A stretch of DNA of 64,000 bases from Vibrio celticus (GTDB lineage Bacteria; Pseudomonadota; Gammaproteobacteria; Enterobacterales; Vibrionaceae): contig NZ_AP025463.1 of NCBI RefSeq assembly GCF_024347335.1, forward strand, positions 2,728,001 to 2,792,000, given 5' to 3'. Numbering within the stretch: position 1 is the first letter of the stretch; the number at the start of each line of letters is the position of its first letter. A program made the translations under genes and the position numbers. The notes under the pieces are model-generated. The model was not told where the DNA came from and made no database searches. It worked only from the letters and a program-made list of their open reading frames with translations. This document shows positions 1 to 9,195 of the stretch, piece by piece.

Positions 1-286
1 AAAACTTCAAGAGCAATTCTCACTGTCATTTGAACCAGCGACTGCGAAAAATTCTGATGAAAGTGCAAACTCAAGTTCAGAATACACACGATGGACACTC
101 ACTCTAAAGCCAAAGAATGCGCCAATGAACGCGGTGTTTGAAGCCATCATACTGCAAGGACAAGGTGACATTGAACGCATCGAACTTAGAGAAGTTCGTG
201 GGGACAGCACAGTGATCGAATTTAGCCAGTTAAGCCATCTACCGGAAGTATTATCAGATGCTGAAGCGCAACAATTCCAATTCTAG
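1..286 (+). CDS. LolA-like outer-membrane lipoprotein carrier (partial, 5' end outside window)
   Basis: An open frame enters from the left edge (first full codon at base 2) and stops with TAG at 284-286, giving about 94 C-terminal residues. It is rich in beta-strand-like alternating residues, as in the C-terminal half of LolA-fold proteins. The assignment rests mainly on context: APE pigment clusters carry a LolA-like periplasmic carrier directly before the MMPL exporter gene, and that gene starts at 258, inside this frame. The 29-base overlap suggests translational coupling. The N-terminus and signal peptide are out of view, so the family call is moderate. Confidence 0.55.
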   Translation, partial: KLQEQFSLSFEPATAKNSDESANSSSEYTRWTLTLKPKNAPMNAVFEAIILQGQGDIERIELREVRGDSTVIEFSQLSHLPEVLSDAEAQQFQF

Positions 287-2630
287 CCTAGCCCTTGCTT
301 GGCTTGTTGTCGTAATGCTATTTAGCGGATTGTTGATCAAACAATTCGCTTTTTCTTCGTCGGTACCCATTGAAAGCAACATCATGAAATTGCTGCCAGA
401 AAACCAGCAAGATCCCATGGTAGAGCAAGCCTTTCAGCAGATATCCAGCTCGATGAGCGAGCAAGTGGTGTTTATCATAAGTGCCTCCGACGTCGAACAA
501 GCCATGACAGCGACTGACGCTTTTGAAAAAAAACTTAACCAAAGAGCTTTCTCAAATCAGCCAACTCTATTTAAGCAAGTTCAAGGCAAAATCAACGCCA
601 GTACTCAAAGCCAGTGGAGCGATTTCTATTTTCGTCACCGAGCTCAACTTCTAACCCAACAACAAAAAGAGACGCTGACACACTCGCCAGATTCGCGAGC
701 TCAATATGTCATTCAGTCTCTGTACAATCCGTTCTCAGGCGTCACTGCCGCAGAGCTATCTCTCGACCCATTTTTGTTATTTCGCGACTACATCAGCGCT
801 GTTGGCGTTCAATCAAGTAACTTTGTTCTGAAAGAGGGATACCTCACCGCTCAATCTAATGACCAAACTCATATTTTGGTCACGGCGACTTTGGCGGGTT
901 CACCTTATAGCTTGGCCATTCAAGAGCAACTTCCCGATCTTGATTCAATTGAGCGCGAAGTCGAAAAACAATTTAACGTCAAAGTGCAGCATACCGGTGT
1001 GGTGTTCTACGCCAATTACGGTACCGAAAGCGCGAAATCAGAAATCAGTACCATTGGTTTGGGCTCATTGGCCGGTGTAATTTTATTGGTGTGGCTGACA
1101 TTTCGTAGCGCCCTCCCACTTGCCTTGTCTTTGCTTTCAATCAGTACCGGATTATTGGTTGCGCTGGCAAGCACCGTCGCTATCTTCGGCAAGATTCACC
1201 TGTTTAGTTTGGTATTCGGTGCCAGCTTAATTGGCGTATCCATCGACTACTCTTTCCATTACCTAACCGATCGTTTGGCGGCTGGTAATCAATGGCAAAG
1301 CGACAAAGGGTTGAAACATATTATCGTTGCGATCACCTTGGGTCTGATCACTAGCTTGATTGGCTACCTAGGTCTGTTGGTGGCACCTTTCCCGGGATTG
1401 CAGCAACTTGCTCTGTTTTCGTCGATTGGACTGATCGCAGCTTACGCCAGTGTGGTGTGTTGGTATCCGATTTTAGCGGCAAAACCAAGCCAAGAACGCC
1501 CTCTTCCCTTGTCGAAGCTTTGGCATACTTGGCTAAGCCTCTGGAGCAACCAAAAATTTAGAATTGGCTTACCATTAATAGTGACTGTCGTTAGTTTGAT
1601 ATCACTCAGCCAAATTCGCTACGACGACGATATTCGTCAACTTCAAGCGATGCCTGATCAACTCAAACAGCAAGAACAAGCCATTACTGAGATATCAGGA
1701 TTAGGCAGTGGTCAAAATATGCTGCTGGTGACCGCCAAGAGCGACCAAAAACTGCTAAATAAACTGGCAGAGATCACCACGAGCTTAGATTCTTTGGTCG
1801 ATAACCAAGGTATCTCCGGATATCGCAGCATTAATCAACAATTGTTAAGCAAACAACAACAGCATGATAACTATCAATTGGTTGAACAACTTTATAGCCA
1901 GCAAAGCCATATCTTACAGAACACTCTTGGTTGGCCTAGCTTTCCAGAGCTACCTAAGTTCGAGGCAATCACGGTATCTGGATTTTTAGAATCACCAGTG
2001 TCAGAACCTGTTCGACCACTTTGGTTAAAACCGATCGATGGGCAAGCCGCGTCGGTCATTTTGATCAAAGACGTCACAGATTCAGAACAGTTCTCTCAAT
2101 GGCTCGATTCAAGCTTTGCTCAGCAACAAGGTGTTAAATACCTAAATAAAGCCGATGAAATCTCCGCTCTCTTTGCGGAATACAGAGTCAAGATCACCGA
2201 ACTATTATTGATAGCGTTAGCCGCTATTGGGATGGTGTTAGGTTGGCGCTACGGTGTGAAGCAAAGCCTGTTAATGCTGTTGCCTTCATTAATTGCCGGA
2301 GTCGCTGGTTTAGCGATAACGGGCATTTTAGGCTCAACGTTAAACCTGTTTAATCTGCTAGGCTTGATTCTGATTTTAGGGATTGGTATCGACTATACCT
2401 TGTTCTTTGCTGAGCAGAAGAAGTCACTGAGTACGTTATTGGCGATCACCTTGTCTGGTCTCACAACGCTGCTTTCATTTGGCCTTCTGTCACTGAGTCA
2501 GACTCATGCCATTCATAGCTTCGGTGTTACCGTCCTGACTGGTATTTTCGTAGCATGGTTACTTTCACCACTCGCGATTAACAACCAACAAGCAGCGGAA
2601 AAATCAAACTCTCGAGAGGCTTTTAGATGA
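258..2630 (+). CDS. MMPL/RND-family exporter of the aryl polyene cluster
   Basis: A 790-residue inner-membrane protein of the MMPL/RND 'predicted exporter' type. One membrane segment lies near residues 12-32. It is followed by a periplasmic domain, a block of segments at about 265-410, a second periplasmic domain, and a final block at about 655-775. The two membrane blocks each carry a G-x-D-Y signature (GVSIDYSFHY and GIGIDYTLFF), as expected for a duplicated RND fold. In APE clusters this protein is thought to help move the polyene lipid toward the outer membrane with the LolA-like and DUF3261 proteins. It overlaps the upstream gene by 29 bases and the downstream one by 4. The exact cargo is inferred from context. 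Confidence 0.85.
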   Translation: MLKRNNSNSSLALAWLVVVMLFSGLLIKQFAFSSSVPIESNIMKLLPENQQDPMVEQAFQQISSSMSEQVVFIISASDVEQAMTATDAFEKKLNQRAFSNQPTLFKQVQGKINASTQSQWSDFYFRHRAQLLTQQQKETLTHSPDSRAQYVIQSLYNPFSGVTAAELSLDPFLLFRDYISAVGVQSSNFVLKEGYLTAQSNDQTHILVTATLAGSPYSLAIQEQLPDLDSIEREVEKQFNVKVQHTGVVFYANYGTESAKSEISTIGLGSLAGVILLVWLTFRSALPLALSLLSISTGLLVALASTVAIFGKIHLFSLVFGASLIGVSIDYSFHYLTDRLAAGNQWQSDKGLKHIIVAITLGLITSLIGYLGLLVAPFPGLQQLALFSSIGLIAAYASVVCWYPILAAKPSQERPLPLSKLWHTWLSLWSNQKFRIGLPLIVTVVSLISLSQIRYDDDIRQLQAMPDQLKQQEQAITEISGLGSGQNMLLVTAKSDQKLLNKLAEITTSLDSLVDNQGISGYRSINQQLLSKQQQHDNYQLVEQLYSQQSHILQNTLGWPSFPELPKFEAITVSGFLESPVSEPVRPLWLKPIDGQAASVILIKDVTDSEQFSQWLDSSFAQQQGVKYLNKADEISALFAEYRVKITELLLIALAAIGMVLGWRYGVKQSLLMLLPSLIAGVAGLAITGILGSTLNLFNLLGLILILGIGIDYTLFFAEQKKSLSTLLAITLSGLTTLLSFGLLSLSQTHAIHSFGVTVLTGIFVAWLLSPLAINNQQAAEKSNSREAFR

Positions 2631-3250
2631 ACAAAACAATCAAGATAGCGCTCACCGTTGGATTGAGCTTATTACTTAGCGCTTGTTCGATGGTGTCTCA
2701 ACAGCCTACAGGCGCAATTGTCGCAATCGACAAAGATACCGAGCTAGCCTTGCCGCTGCCTGCTGAACTGGGGTACTCATTTACGGCGAGCCAGCTGATC
2801 AGCGCAACATGGCAGGACGATACGCAGCAACTGCCTGTTCAAGTCGAAGTCACACCAGATAAAGTCGTGTTAGCGGGCTTTTCCTCTTGGGGAACGCGCA
2901 TCTTATCGCTGCAATATCAGAATCAAGCCATTGAGACTCAAGTTCTATCCGGTCTTGGCGCAACCCTGCCACAACCTGAGCAGGTGTTATTTAATTTAAT
3001 GCTGACTCTATGGCCAATTGAAGCATGGGCTCAGCCTCTGCAAGGCATCGGTTGGCATTTGGTCGATACAGACAAAACAAGAACCGTTTTTGACGACAAC
3101 CAACAAGCCATCATTAGTATTGAATACCAAGCAAAAGTCGGCGAACCAAAGACATCTGGAGAGATTGTTTTCAAGCATCTAATCCAAGGCTACACCATCA
3201 CCATACAAACGTTGAACTCAACGATTGTCGACACCCCAAGTAAGAGTTGA
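2627..3250 (+). CDS. DUF3261 lipoprotein of the aryl polyene cluster
   Basis: A 207-residue predicted lipoprotein. It has a short charged N-terminus, a hydrophobic stretch and a lipobox LLSAC near residues 16-20. The rest is soluble and beta-rich. DUF3261 lipoproteins are regular members of APE clusters, placed between the MMPL exporter and the biosynthetic KS, and are assumed to work in export or outer-membrane anchoring. Its start overlaps the exporter stop as ATGA. The family call is from position and appearance rather than a catalytic motif. Confidence 0.75.
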   Translation: MNKTIKIALTVGLSLLLSACSMVSQQPTGAIVAIDKDTELALPLPAELGYSFTASQLISATWQDDTQQLPVQVEVTPDKVVLAGFSSWGTRILSLQYQNQAIETQVLSGLGATLPQPEQVLFNLMLTLWPIEAWAQPLQGIGWHLVDTDKTRTVFDDNQQAIISIEYQAKVGEPKTSGEIVFKHLIQGYTITIQTLNSTIVDTPSKS

Positions 3251-3255
3251 ACACT

Positions 3256-4455
3256 ATGCCTATTTACATCCAAGACTGTGGTTTCCACTCAGCGCTAGGT
3301 TCAGAGATTGCGGACATTCATGGCTGCCTGAAAGACGAGCGTGAATCAAATATGGTCGAAGTGAACGATATGCTGAACGATGGTAAACATACTGTCGTTG
3401 GTCAAATCGCGGGTGAACTGCCACCGATTCCTTCAGATCTTACGCAATACACCACTCGTAACAATCAACTGGCGCTGTCGGCTCTAAATCAAATTGAAGA
3501 CTCTATCGAGCAAGCCAAATCTCAGTTTGGCGCAGATAGAATTGCAGTGGTTATAGGCACCAGTACTTCGGGAATTTCGGACGGTGAGGCCGCTTTTAAG
3601 CACAAACTCGATCAAGGTTCTTTTCCCGAACATTACCACTACTCAAAACAAGAGCTAGGAAACACTTCCGAGTTCGTTAGCCAATACTGCTCATTAACCG
3701 GGCCAAGCTATGCGGTCTCAACGGCTTGCTCATCCAGTGGTCGTGTGTTTCTCACTGCGCAACGTTTGCTAGATTCAGGCATGGCTGATGCTGTGTTAGT
3801 CGGTGGTGTGGACACCTTATGTAAGCTGACACTCAGCGGTTTTCATGGCCTAGAAGCACTCTCAACGACACATTGTAAGCCGTTTAGCGCCTCTCGTGAT
3901 GGTATCAATATCGGCGAAGCGGCGGCATTTATGTTGCTCAGCAGAACAAAACTAGCCGGTGTTAATGCAGCACAAGACACGTCAAACATTGCCTTATTAG
4001 GCTGTGGTGATAGCTCTGATGCACACCATATTTCAGCGCCCCACCCTGAAGGCAATGGCGCCGAGCAAGCGATGAAAAAAGCGTTATATTCTGCACAGTT
4101 ACAAGCAGAGGACATCGGTTATATCAATGCCCATGGCACAGCAACGCCACTCAACGATTCAATGGAAAGCAAAGCCATCCATCGTATTTTTGCAAACAAG
4201 GTTCCCGTTAGCTCAACCAAGCCGCTTACCGGGCATACTCTAGGAGCTGCAAGTGCGATTGAGGCGGCGATTGCATGGCATATTTTAAAATATGACTTAC
4301 CGCTTCCCTTACAAAAATGTCAGGATAAAGCTGAAGATATTGAGATTGATTTGGTAAACTGTACCCAGAAACTTAAAGTAAAGAACATCTTAAGCAACTC
4401 GTTTGCTTTTGGTGGTAACAACATTAGCCTGATTTTTGGTGTAGTAAATGACTGA
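3256..4455 (+). CDS. Beta-ketoacyl-ACP synthase of the aryl polyene cluster (ApeO-like)
   Basis: A FabB/FabF-like condensing enzyme of 399 residues. The Cys-His-His triad is intact: Cys158 in STACSSSG, His293 in HGTATPL and His327 in GHTLGA. It is therefore a real ketosynthase and not a chain-length-factor subunit. By the KS-DH-KR-KS order it corresponds to ApeO of described APE systems, which elongates the aryl starter with malonyl units as a type II PKS. I chose ATG 3256, with AAGAG about 9 bases upstream, over the in-frame TTG at 3247 that overlaps the preceding stop. It overlaps the next gene by 8 bases. Confidence 0.85.
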   Translation: MPIYIQDCGFHSALGSEIADIHGCLKDERESNMVEVNDMLNDGKHTVVGQIAGELPPIPSDLTQYTTRNNQLALSALNQIEDSIEQAKSQFGADRIAVVIGTSTSGISDGEAAFKHKLDQGSFPEHYHYSKQELGNTSEFVSQYCSLTGPSYAVSTACSSSGRVFLTAQRLLDSGMADAVLVGGVDTLCKLTLSGFHGLEALSTTHCKPFSASRDGINIGEAAAFMLLSRTKLAGVNAAQDTSNIALLGCGDSSDAHHISAPHPEGNGAEQAMKKALYSAQLQAEDIGYINAHGTATPLNDSMESKAIHRIFANKVPVSSTKPLTGHTLGAASAIEAAIAWHILKYDLPLPLQKCQDKAEDIEIDLVNCTQKLKVKNILSNSFAFGGNNISLIFGVVND

Positions 4456-4912
4456 TATCCCTTCTGTAGACCAACTCCTCCCTCACGATGATCCGATGAT
4501 ATTAATCGATCGTGCGATCAGCGTAGAGGCGTTGTCGATCCACTGTCAGGTCGATATTGGTGACCATAATCTGTTCTTTGACGCCCAATCTCGAACCGTA
4601 CCTTCTTATGTTGGTATCGAGTTTATGGCGCAGTCTGTTGCTGCTTGGTCTGGATACCATGCACTGAAAAATGGCACCACTCCTCCAATCGGTTTCTTAC
4701 TCGGTTCTCGTCGCTACAAATCATTGTGTGATAAATTTACTCAAGGTCAGACCCTTGATATCTATGCCGAGCAACTGATGGAAGACAGTGGCATGGCCGT
4801 GTTTACCGCTAGAGTCGAAGACCAAGGCGAGTTAGTGGCTCAATGCCAACTCAATGTCTACGTGCCGACCGAACAAAAATTACAAGAAATGAAAACTAGG
4901 AGCCCATCATGA
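4448..4912 (+). CDS. Hotdog-fold 3-hydroxyacyl-ACP dehydratase of the aryl polyene cluster (ApeP-like)
   Basis: A 154-residue protein of FabZ/FabA-like hotdog type. Near the N-terminus is LLPHDDPMILIDR, the usual opening of these dehydratases, and the central helix region reads GIEFMAQSVAAWSGYHA, where Glu is the family's catalytic acid. It would dehydrate the 3-hydroxyacyl-ACP to extend the conjugated polyene. In described APE systems ApeP acts with a second dehydratase (ApeI) that would lie upstream of this window. The gene is embedded in the operon, overlapping the KS by 8 bases and the ketoreductase by ATGA. Confidence 0.82.
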   Translation: MTDIPSVDQLLPHDDPMILIDRAISVEALSIHCQVDIGDHNLFFDAQSRTVPSYVGIEFMAQSVAAWSGYHALKNGTTPPIGFLLGSRRYKSLCDKFTQGQTLDIYAEQLMEDSGMAVFTARVEDQGELVAQCQLNVYVPTEQKLQEMKTRSPS

Positions 4913-5634
4913 GCCGTCAGGTTTTAGTCACTGGTGCCAGCAAAGGCATTGGTAAAGCGATCGCTATTCAACTCGCGAAAGACGGATTTGAAATCGCCGT
5001 TCATTACATGGGTGACAAGCAAGGTGCAGAAGAGACGCTGCAATCGATCACCGAACAGGGTGGCGCAGGTCGTCTTATCCAATTTGATATCAGCAATCGC
5101 AGCGAATGTCGCGAAAAGCTTGAGTCTGATATTGCGGAGTACGGCGCTTACTATGGTGTTGTAAATAATGCCGGTATTACTCGTGATACAGCATTCCCAG
5201 CCATGACGGAAGAAGAGTGGGATGGCGTTATCCATACCAACCTCGACAGCTTCTACAACGTACTTCACCCGTGCGTGATGCCAATGGTTCAGAAACGCAA
5301 AGGCGGTCGTATCGTCACTCTAGCGTCTGTATCAGGCATCATGGGTAACCGCGGTCAAACCAACTACGCAGCAGCAAAAGCCGGCGTGATTGGCGCAACT
5401 AAGTCTCTAGCTTTAGAGTTAGCGAAACGCAAGATCACGGTAAACTGTGTCGCTCCAGGTTTAATTGATACCGGCATGGTCGACGAGCACGTAAAAGAAC
5501 ATGCGCTTCCTCAAGTCCCGCTACGTCGCATGGGTGAACCAGAAGAAGTGGCAGGCTTAGTCAGCTATCTCATGTCTGATATTGCGGCTTACGTGACGCG
5601 CCAAGTAATTTCAGTTAATGGAGGCTTAGTATGA
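4909..5634 (+). CDS. 3-oxoacyl-ACP reductase, FabG-like SDR of the aryl polyene cluster (ApeQ-like)
   Basis: A 241-residue classical short-chain dehydrogenase. The Rossmann motif TGASKGIG lies at residues 8-15 and NNAG near 85-88. The catalytic Ser140, Tyr153 and Lys157 are present (LASVSG...NYAAAK). It reduces the 3-keto group after each KS step, using NADPH by family knowledge. Position between the dehydratase and the second KS marks it as the pathway-dedicated reductase rather than housekeeping fabG, which sits in the fabD-fabG-acpP operon in Vibrio. Start and stop overlap its neighbours as ATGA. Confidence 0.88.
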   Translation: MSRQVLVTGASKGIGKAIAIQLAKDGFEIAVHYMGDKQGAEETLQSITEQGGAGRLIQFDISNRSECREKLESDIAEYGAYYGVVNNAGITRDTAFPAMTEEEWDGVIHTNLDSFYNVLHPCVMPMVQKRKGGRIVTLASVSGIMGNRGQTNYAAAKAGVIGATKSLALELAKRKITVNCVAPGLIDTGMVDEHVKEHALPQVPLRRMGEPEEVAGLVSYLMSDIAAYVTRQVISVNGGLV

Positions 5635-6854
5635 CCCGCCGCGTTGTTGTAACTGGCATGTCTGGTGTTACTGCCTTTGGTAATGACTGGCAGCAGATCG
5701 AGCCGAAACTAAAAGCCTGTGAAAATGCGACTCAATATATGCCAAGCTTTGAGCAGTACGATGGTCTCAACACTAAGCTTGCTGCACCTATTGATGACTT
5801 CCAATTGCCAAAACACTATAAGCGTAAACAAGTGCGTGGCATGGGAAGGGTATCCCGCCTAGCCACCGTTGCGACAGAAAATGCATTAGAGCAAGCAGGG
5901 CTGATCGGCCACGATATTTTAACCAATGGTGAAACCGGTATTGCTTACGGCTCTTCAACCGGCAGTACCGATGCCGTTGGTGCGTTCGGCGTGATGCTGA
6001 ACGAGAAGTCGACACGAGCAATCACAGCAACCACTTACGTTCAAATGATGCCACACACAGCCGCGGTAAACGTGGGTCTGTTCTTCGGTTTGCGCGGCCG
6101 TGTGATTCCCACCAGCAGTGCGTGTACTTCAGGAAGCCAAGCGATTGGTTATGCCTATGAAGCGATTAAGCACGGCTACCAAACCGTGATGGTTGCCGGT
6201 GGTGGTGAAGAGCTATGCCCAACTGAGTCTGCCGTTTTCGATACCCTTTTTGCTACCAGTTTAAAAAACGACACACCAAAAAAATCTCCTAGCCCTTACG
6301 ACAGTGGGCGCGATGGCCTTGTTATCGGTGAAGGCGCTGGCACGCTTGTTCTTGAAGAGTATGAACATGCTGTGGCTCGTGGCGCAAAGATCTACGCAGA
6401 GATCATCGGCTTTGCCAGTAACTGCGATGCCGCTCATGTTACCCAACCTCAGATGGAAACCATGCAAATTTGTATGGAAAAAGCGCTGAAAGATGCGCAA
6501 CTTCCGGCTGAAAAAATCGGTTATGTTTCTGCGCACGGAACGGCGACTGAAAAAGGCGATATTGCGGAAAGTAACGCGACCGCGAACATTTTTGGTGAAG
6601 TGCCAATCAGTTCGTTGAAAAGCTACTTTGGCCATACGCTTGGTGCGTGTGGTGCGATTGAAGCTTGGTTGAGCCTAGAGATGATGCATTCAGGCTGGTT
6701 CAGCCCAACATTGAATCTTGAGAATATCGACGAACAGTGCGGCAAGCTCGATTACATCACAGGTTCAGGTCGCGAATTGGACGTTGAATATCTGATGAGC
6801 AACAACTTCGCTTTTGGCGGAATCAACACCTCAATCATCTTCAAAAAAATCTAG
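5631..6854 (+). CDS. Second beta-ketoacyl-ACP synthase of the aryl polyene cluster (ApeR-like)
   Basis: A 407-residue FabF-like condensing enzyme with Cys165 (SSACTSGS), His302 (HGTATE) and His335 (FGHTLGA), so the triad is complete. It ends the KS-DH-KR-KS order typical of APE clusters and corresponds by position to ApeR. It differs clearly in sequence from the KS at 3256-4455, arguing for a separate role rather than a recent duplication. It overlaps the ketoreductase stop by ATGA and is followed after 8 bases by a small lipoprotein gene. Confidence 0.85.
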   Translation: MTRRVVVTGMSGVTAFGNDWQQIEPKLKACENATQYMPSFEQYDGLNTKLAAPIDDFQLPKHYKRKQVRGMGRVSRLATVATENALEQAGLIGHDILTNGETGIAYGSSTGSTDAVGAFGVMLNEKSTRAITATTYVQMMPHTAAVNVGLFFGLRGRVIPTSSACTSGSQAIGYAYEAIKHGYQTVMVAGGGEELCPTESAVFDTLFATSLKNDTPKKSPSPYDSGRDGLVIGEGAGTLVLEEYEHAVARGAKIYAEIIGFASNCDAAHVTQPQMETMQICMEKALKDAQLPAEKIGYVSAHGTATEKGDIAESNATANIFGEVPISSLKSYFGHTLGACGAIEAWLSLEMMHSGWFSPTLNLENIDEQCGKLDYITGSGRELDVEYLMSNNFAFGGINTSIIFKKI

Positions 6855-6862
6855 GATAGATA

Positions 6863-7327
6863 ATGAAAAACTGGTTAGTTGCTGCTGTTGTCGTTTTACT
6901 CGCAGGTTGTAGTGCTCCGAAATATTCAGGAAACGCACTACCAGAAGCAAATACAATCGAACAAGTAACGATTGTTGAAGACGAGAAAACTCGTGCGGTT
7001 TTCCTCGATTCCATGCTCGACTGGTGCCTGAATAATCAGGTTAAATGTAAAGTCGTTGCCGACGGCTCAGAACATAATCCAGAGGACATCACGTTGGATT
7101 ATATCTCTCGTTGGAGTTGGGATTTCAGAACCTTTGTGGCAGACGCTAAGATCTCGGCTTATCAAGATCAACAGCGCGTAGGCAATGTCGAATTTAAAGC
7201 GCCAAACAGCGGAAACTTTTCTAAGTTTGGTGACGATATGGAACGCATCAAAGCGATGATGGATATCTTGTTCGATAAGAAAACAGCCGCGCAAGCGACT
7301 CAAATGATTGCCGACGACAAGCTCTAA
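6863..7327 (+). CDS. Small lipoprotein, probably Sbal_3080-like
   Basis: A 154-residue predicted lipoprotein. The N-terminus MKNWLVAAVVVLLAGCSAP has a clear lipobox (LAGC, Cys16). The mature part is acidic, with Trp-rich WSWDFRTF in the middle and no catalytic motif that I recognise. It resembles a small family of Shewanella/Vibrio lipoproteins of unknown function. It starts 8 bases after the APE ketosynthase and ends just before a strong terminator, so it is probably the last gene of that transcript. Any role in APE export is unproven. Confidence 0.75.
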   Translation: MKNWLVAAVVVLLAGCSAPKYSGNALPEANTIEQVTIVEDEKTRAVFLDSMLDWCLNNQVKCKVVADGSEHNPEDITLDYISRWSWDFRTFVADAKISAYQDQQRVGNVEFKAPNSGNFSKFGDDMERIKAMMDILFDKKTAAQATQMIADDKL

Positions 7328-7361
7328 CGAAATCGTTCAGATAGTAAAAATCGAGACAAAT

Positions 7362-7397
7362 AAAAAGGGTCAGTAACCAAGTTACTGACCCTTTTTT
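7362..7397. terminator. Bidirectional terminator between the APE operon and gltX
   Basis: Perfect 11-bp stem, GGGTCAGTAAC (7367-7377) with its complement at 7381-7391 and loop CAA. It is flanked by an A-run on the left and six Ts on the right, so it can end transcription from both converging genes. Confidence 0.9.
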
Positions 7398-7416
7398 GAT
7401 TCTAGCAATCGCTCAA

Positions 7417-8844
7417 TTAAGCGTTAGCTTCGCGCTCAGCGATGAACTCAAGAGCCATCTTGATACGAGCGATTACGCGCTCTTTACCAACAAGCTCCAT
7501 CACTGCATCAACAGAAGGAGACTGACCGCCGCCTGTTACTGCTACGCGAAGTGGCATACCGATTTTACCCATGCCGATCTCTAGCTCTTCACATACTGCT
7601 GCAATTACACCATCTTTGATGTTTGCAGTAGTGAAATCATCAAGTGCTTCAACCTTAGCAAGAGCAAGCTCTAGTGGGCCTTTAGCAACACCACGTAGGT
7701 GCTTCTTAGCTGCGCCGGCTTCAAACTCAGAGAAATCTTCGTAGAAGTAGCGAGATTGCTCAGCAAGTTCGATAAGCGTATTACAACGCTCGCCAACTAG
7801 CTTGATCACTTCAGTGATCGCTGGGCCGTTTGTTGTATCGATCTTCTGTGCGTCTAGGTGCCATTGCAGGTATTTAGCAACGTACTCAGGCTCAGAAGTC
7901 TTGATGTAGTGGTTGTTCAACCAAAGCAGTTTATCAGTGTTGAATGCAGAAGCAGACTTGCTGATAGCGTTCAGGCTGAAGAATTCAATCATCTCTTCTT
8001 GAGAGAAGATCTCTTGGTCACCGTGAGACCAACCTAAACGAACTAGGTAGTTGTTTAGCGCATTTGGTAGGTAACCTTCGTCGCGGTATTGCATTACTGA
8101 AACAGCACCGTGACGCTTAGAAAGTTTCGCACCGTCATCACCAAGAATCATTGCACAGTGAGCGAAAGTTGGAACTGGCGCGCCTAGTGCTTCATAGATG
8201 TTGATTTGACGAGGTGTGTTGTTGATGTGGTCTTCACCACGAACAACGTGTGTAATACCCATATCCCAGTCATCCACTACAACTACGAAGTTGTATGTTG
8301 GTGCACCGTCTGTACGACGAATGATTAGGTCATCAAGTTGGCTGTTCGCGATTTCAATGCGACCACGGATTTGGTCATCAAATACTACGCTGCCTTCTTT
8401 AGGGTTACGGAAACGGATAACACATGCATCGCCTTCTTTTGCTGCTTCGTTTGCTGCAACAATTTTAGGGTGGTTAGCATCGTAACGAGCCATTTCTTTG
8501 TTTTCTTCTTGCTCTGCACGAATTTCATCAAGCAGTTCTTTAGACGCGTAGCATTTGAATGCTTTGTCTTCAGCAAGTAGCTTATCAACCATTTCGTTGT
8601 AACGGTCAAAACGCTTAGATTGGTAGTAAGGACCTTCATCCCATTCCATACCCATCCATTTCATGCCTTCTAGAATTGCATCAACTGCTTCTTGAGAGTT
8701 ACGCTCAAGGTCCGTGTCTTCGATACGTAGAACGAATTCACCACCTTGGTTCTTAGCGAATAGCCAAGAGTAAAGTGCAGTACGTGCACCACCAACGTGA
8801 AGATAGCCAGTTGGGCTAGGAGCAAAACGAGTTTTAACCGTCAT
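7417..8844 (-). CDS. gltX: Glutamate--tRNA ligase
   Basis: A 475-residue class I aminoacyl-tRNA synthetase that charges tRNA-Glu. The HIGH-type signature is APSPTGYLHVGGAR near residues 8-21, and the KMSKS-type loop is KLSKRHG in the middle of the protein. Length matches bacterial GluRS. It is monocistronic, starting at ATG 8844 with a likely promoter at 8932-8959 and ending at the shared terminator at 7362-7397. The charged product also feeds HemA, encoded at 28186-29445. Confidence 0.97.
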   Translation of the reverse strand: MTVKTRFAPSPTGYLHVGGARTALYSWLFAKNQGGEFVLRIEDTDLERNSQEAVDAILEGMKWMGMEWDEGPYYQSKRFDRYNEMVDKLLAEDKAFKCYASKELLDEIRAEQEENKEMARYDANHPKIVAANEAAKEGDACVIRFRNPKEGSVVFDDQIRGRIEIANSQLDDLIIRRTDGAPTYNFVVVVDDWDMGITHVVRGEDHINNTPRQINIYEALGAPVPTFAHCAMILGDDGAKLSKRHGAVSVMQYRDEGYLPNALNNYLVRLGWSHGDQEIFSQEEMIEFFSLNAISKSASAFNTDKLLWLNNHYIKTSEPEYVAKYLQWHLDAQKIDTTNGPAITEVIKLVGERCNTLIELAEQSRYFYEDFSEFEAGAAKKHLRGVAKGPLELALAKVEALDDFTTANIKDGVIAAVCEELEIGMGKIGMPLRVAVTGGGQSPSVDAVMELVGKERVIARIKMALEFIAEREANA

Positions 8845-9136
8845 TTAAATACCTTGATTATGTAGGTGATTCTTTTAGTGCTCGCCATTACAAAGCCTGT
8901 AACGGACAAATATCACTAAATTTTGGGCGCTATTTTATCACCACCGCTTAAATCTACAATCAGTAGTGAATGATTAATGTGCTGATCTTGTACGAAAGCT
9001 ATCGTAGAAGGAGAAAACCAATAGCTCAAGTACATGTCATACGCTCTAAAAAGGCAAATTCTCGTCACGCTCGCGATAAACCTCATCCATTACATCACTC
9101 AATATTCCAACAAATATTAAATTCTTGAATTTATGT
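8845..9136. other. Intergenic region between gltX and the copA promoter
   Basis: About 290 bases holding the gltX leader and promoter. I see no open frame with a ribosome-binding site, no tRNA and no strong hairpin in the part from 8960 to 9136. Confidence 0.5.
8932..8959 (-). promoter_or_regulatory. Putative sigma70 promoter of gltX
   Basis: Read on the minus strand: -35 TTGTAG (8954-8959), a 16-base spacer, and -10 TAAAAT (8932-8937), about 90 bases upstream of the gltX start. Matches are by eye only. Confidence 0.5.
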
Positions 9137-9167
9137 TTGACCTTACCCTTACGGGAAGGTTTATGTT
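9137..9167 (+). promoter_or_regulatory. CueR-type (MerR-family) copper-responsive promoter of copA
   Basis: -35 TTGACC (9137-9142) and -10 TATGTT (9162-9167) are separated by 19 bases, the long spacer typical of MerR-family activated promoters. The spacer carries the dyad ACCTTACCC-TTA-CGGGAAGGT, matching the known CueR operator pattern ACCTTCC...GGAAGGT. Copper-bound CueR should twist this DNA to allow transcription. No cueR gene lies in this window. Confidence 0.88.
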
Positions 9168-9195
9168 AAGGCTAGATGAGAATTGGAGTATCGAT

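Noticed and set aside
3247..6854. Housekeeping fatty-acid synthesis operon
   Set aside because: The presence of MMPL, DUF3261 and LolA-like genes and two different KS genes fits an APE cluster; plsX, fabD and acpP are absent.
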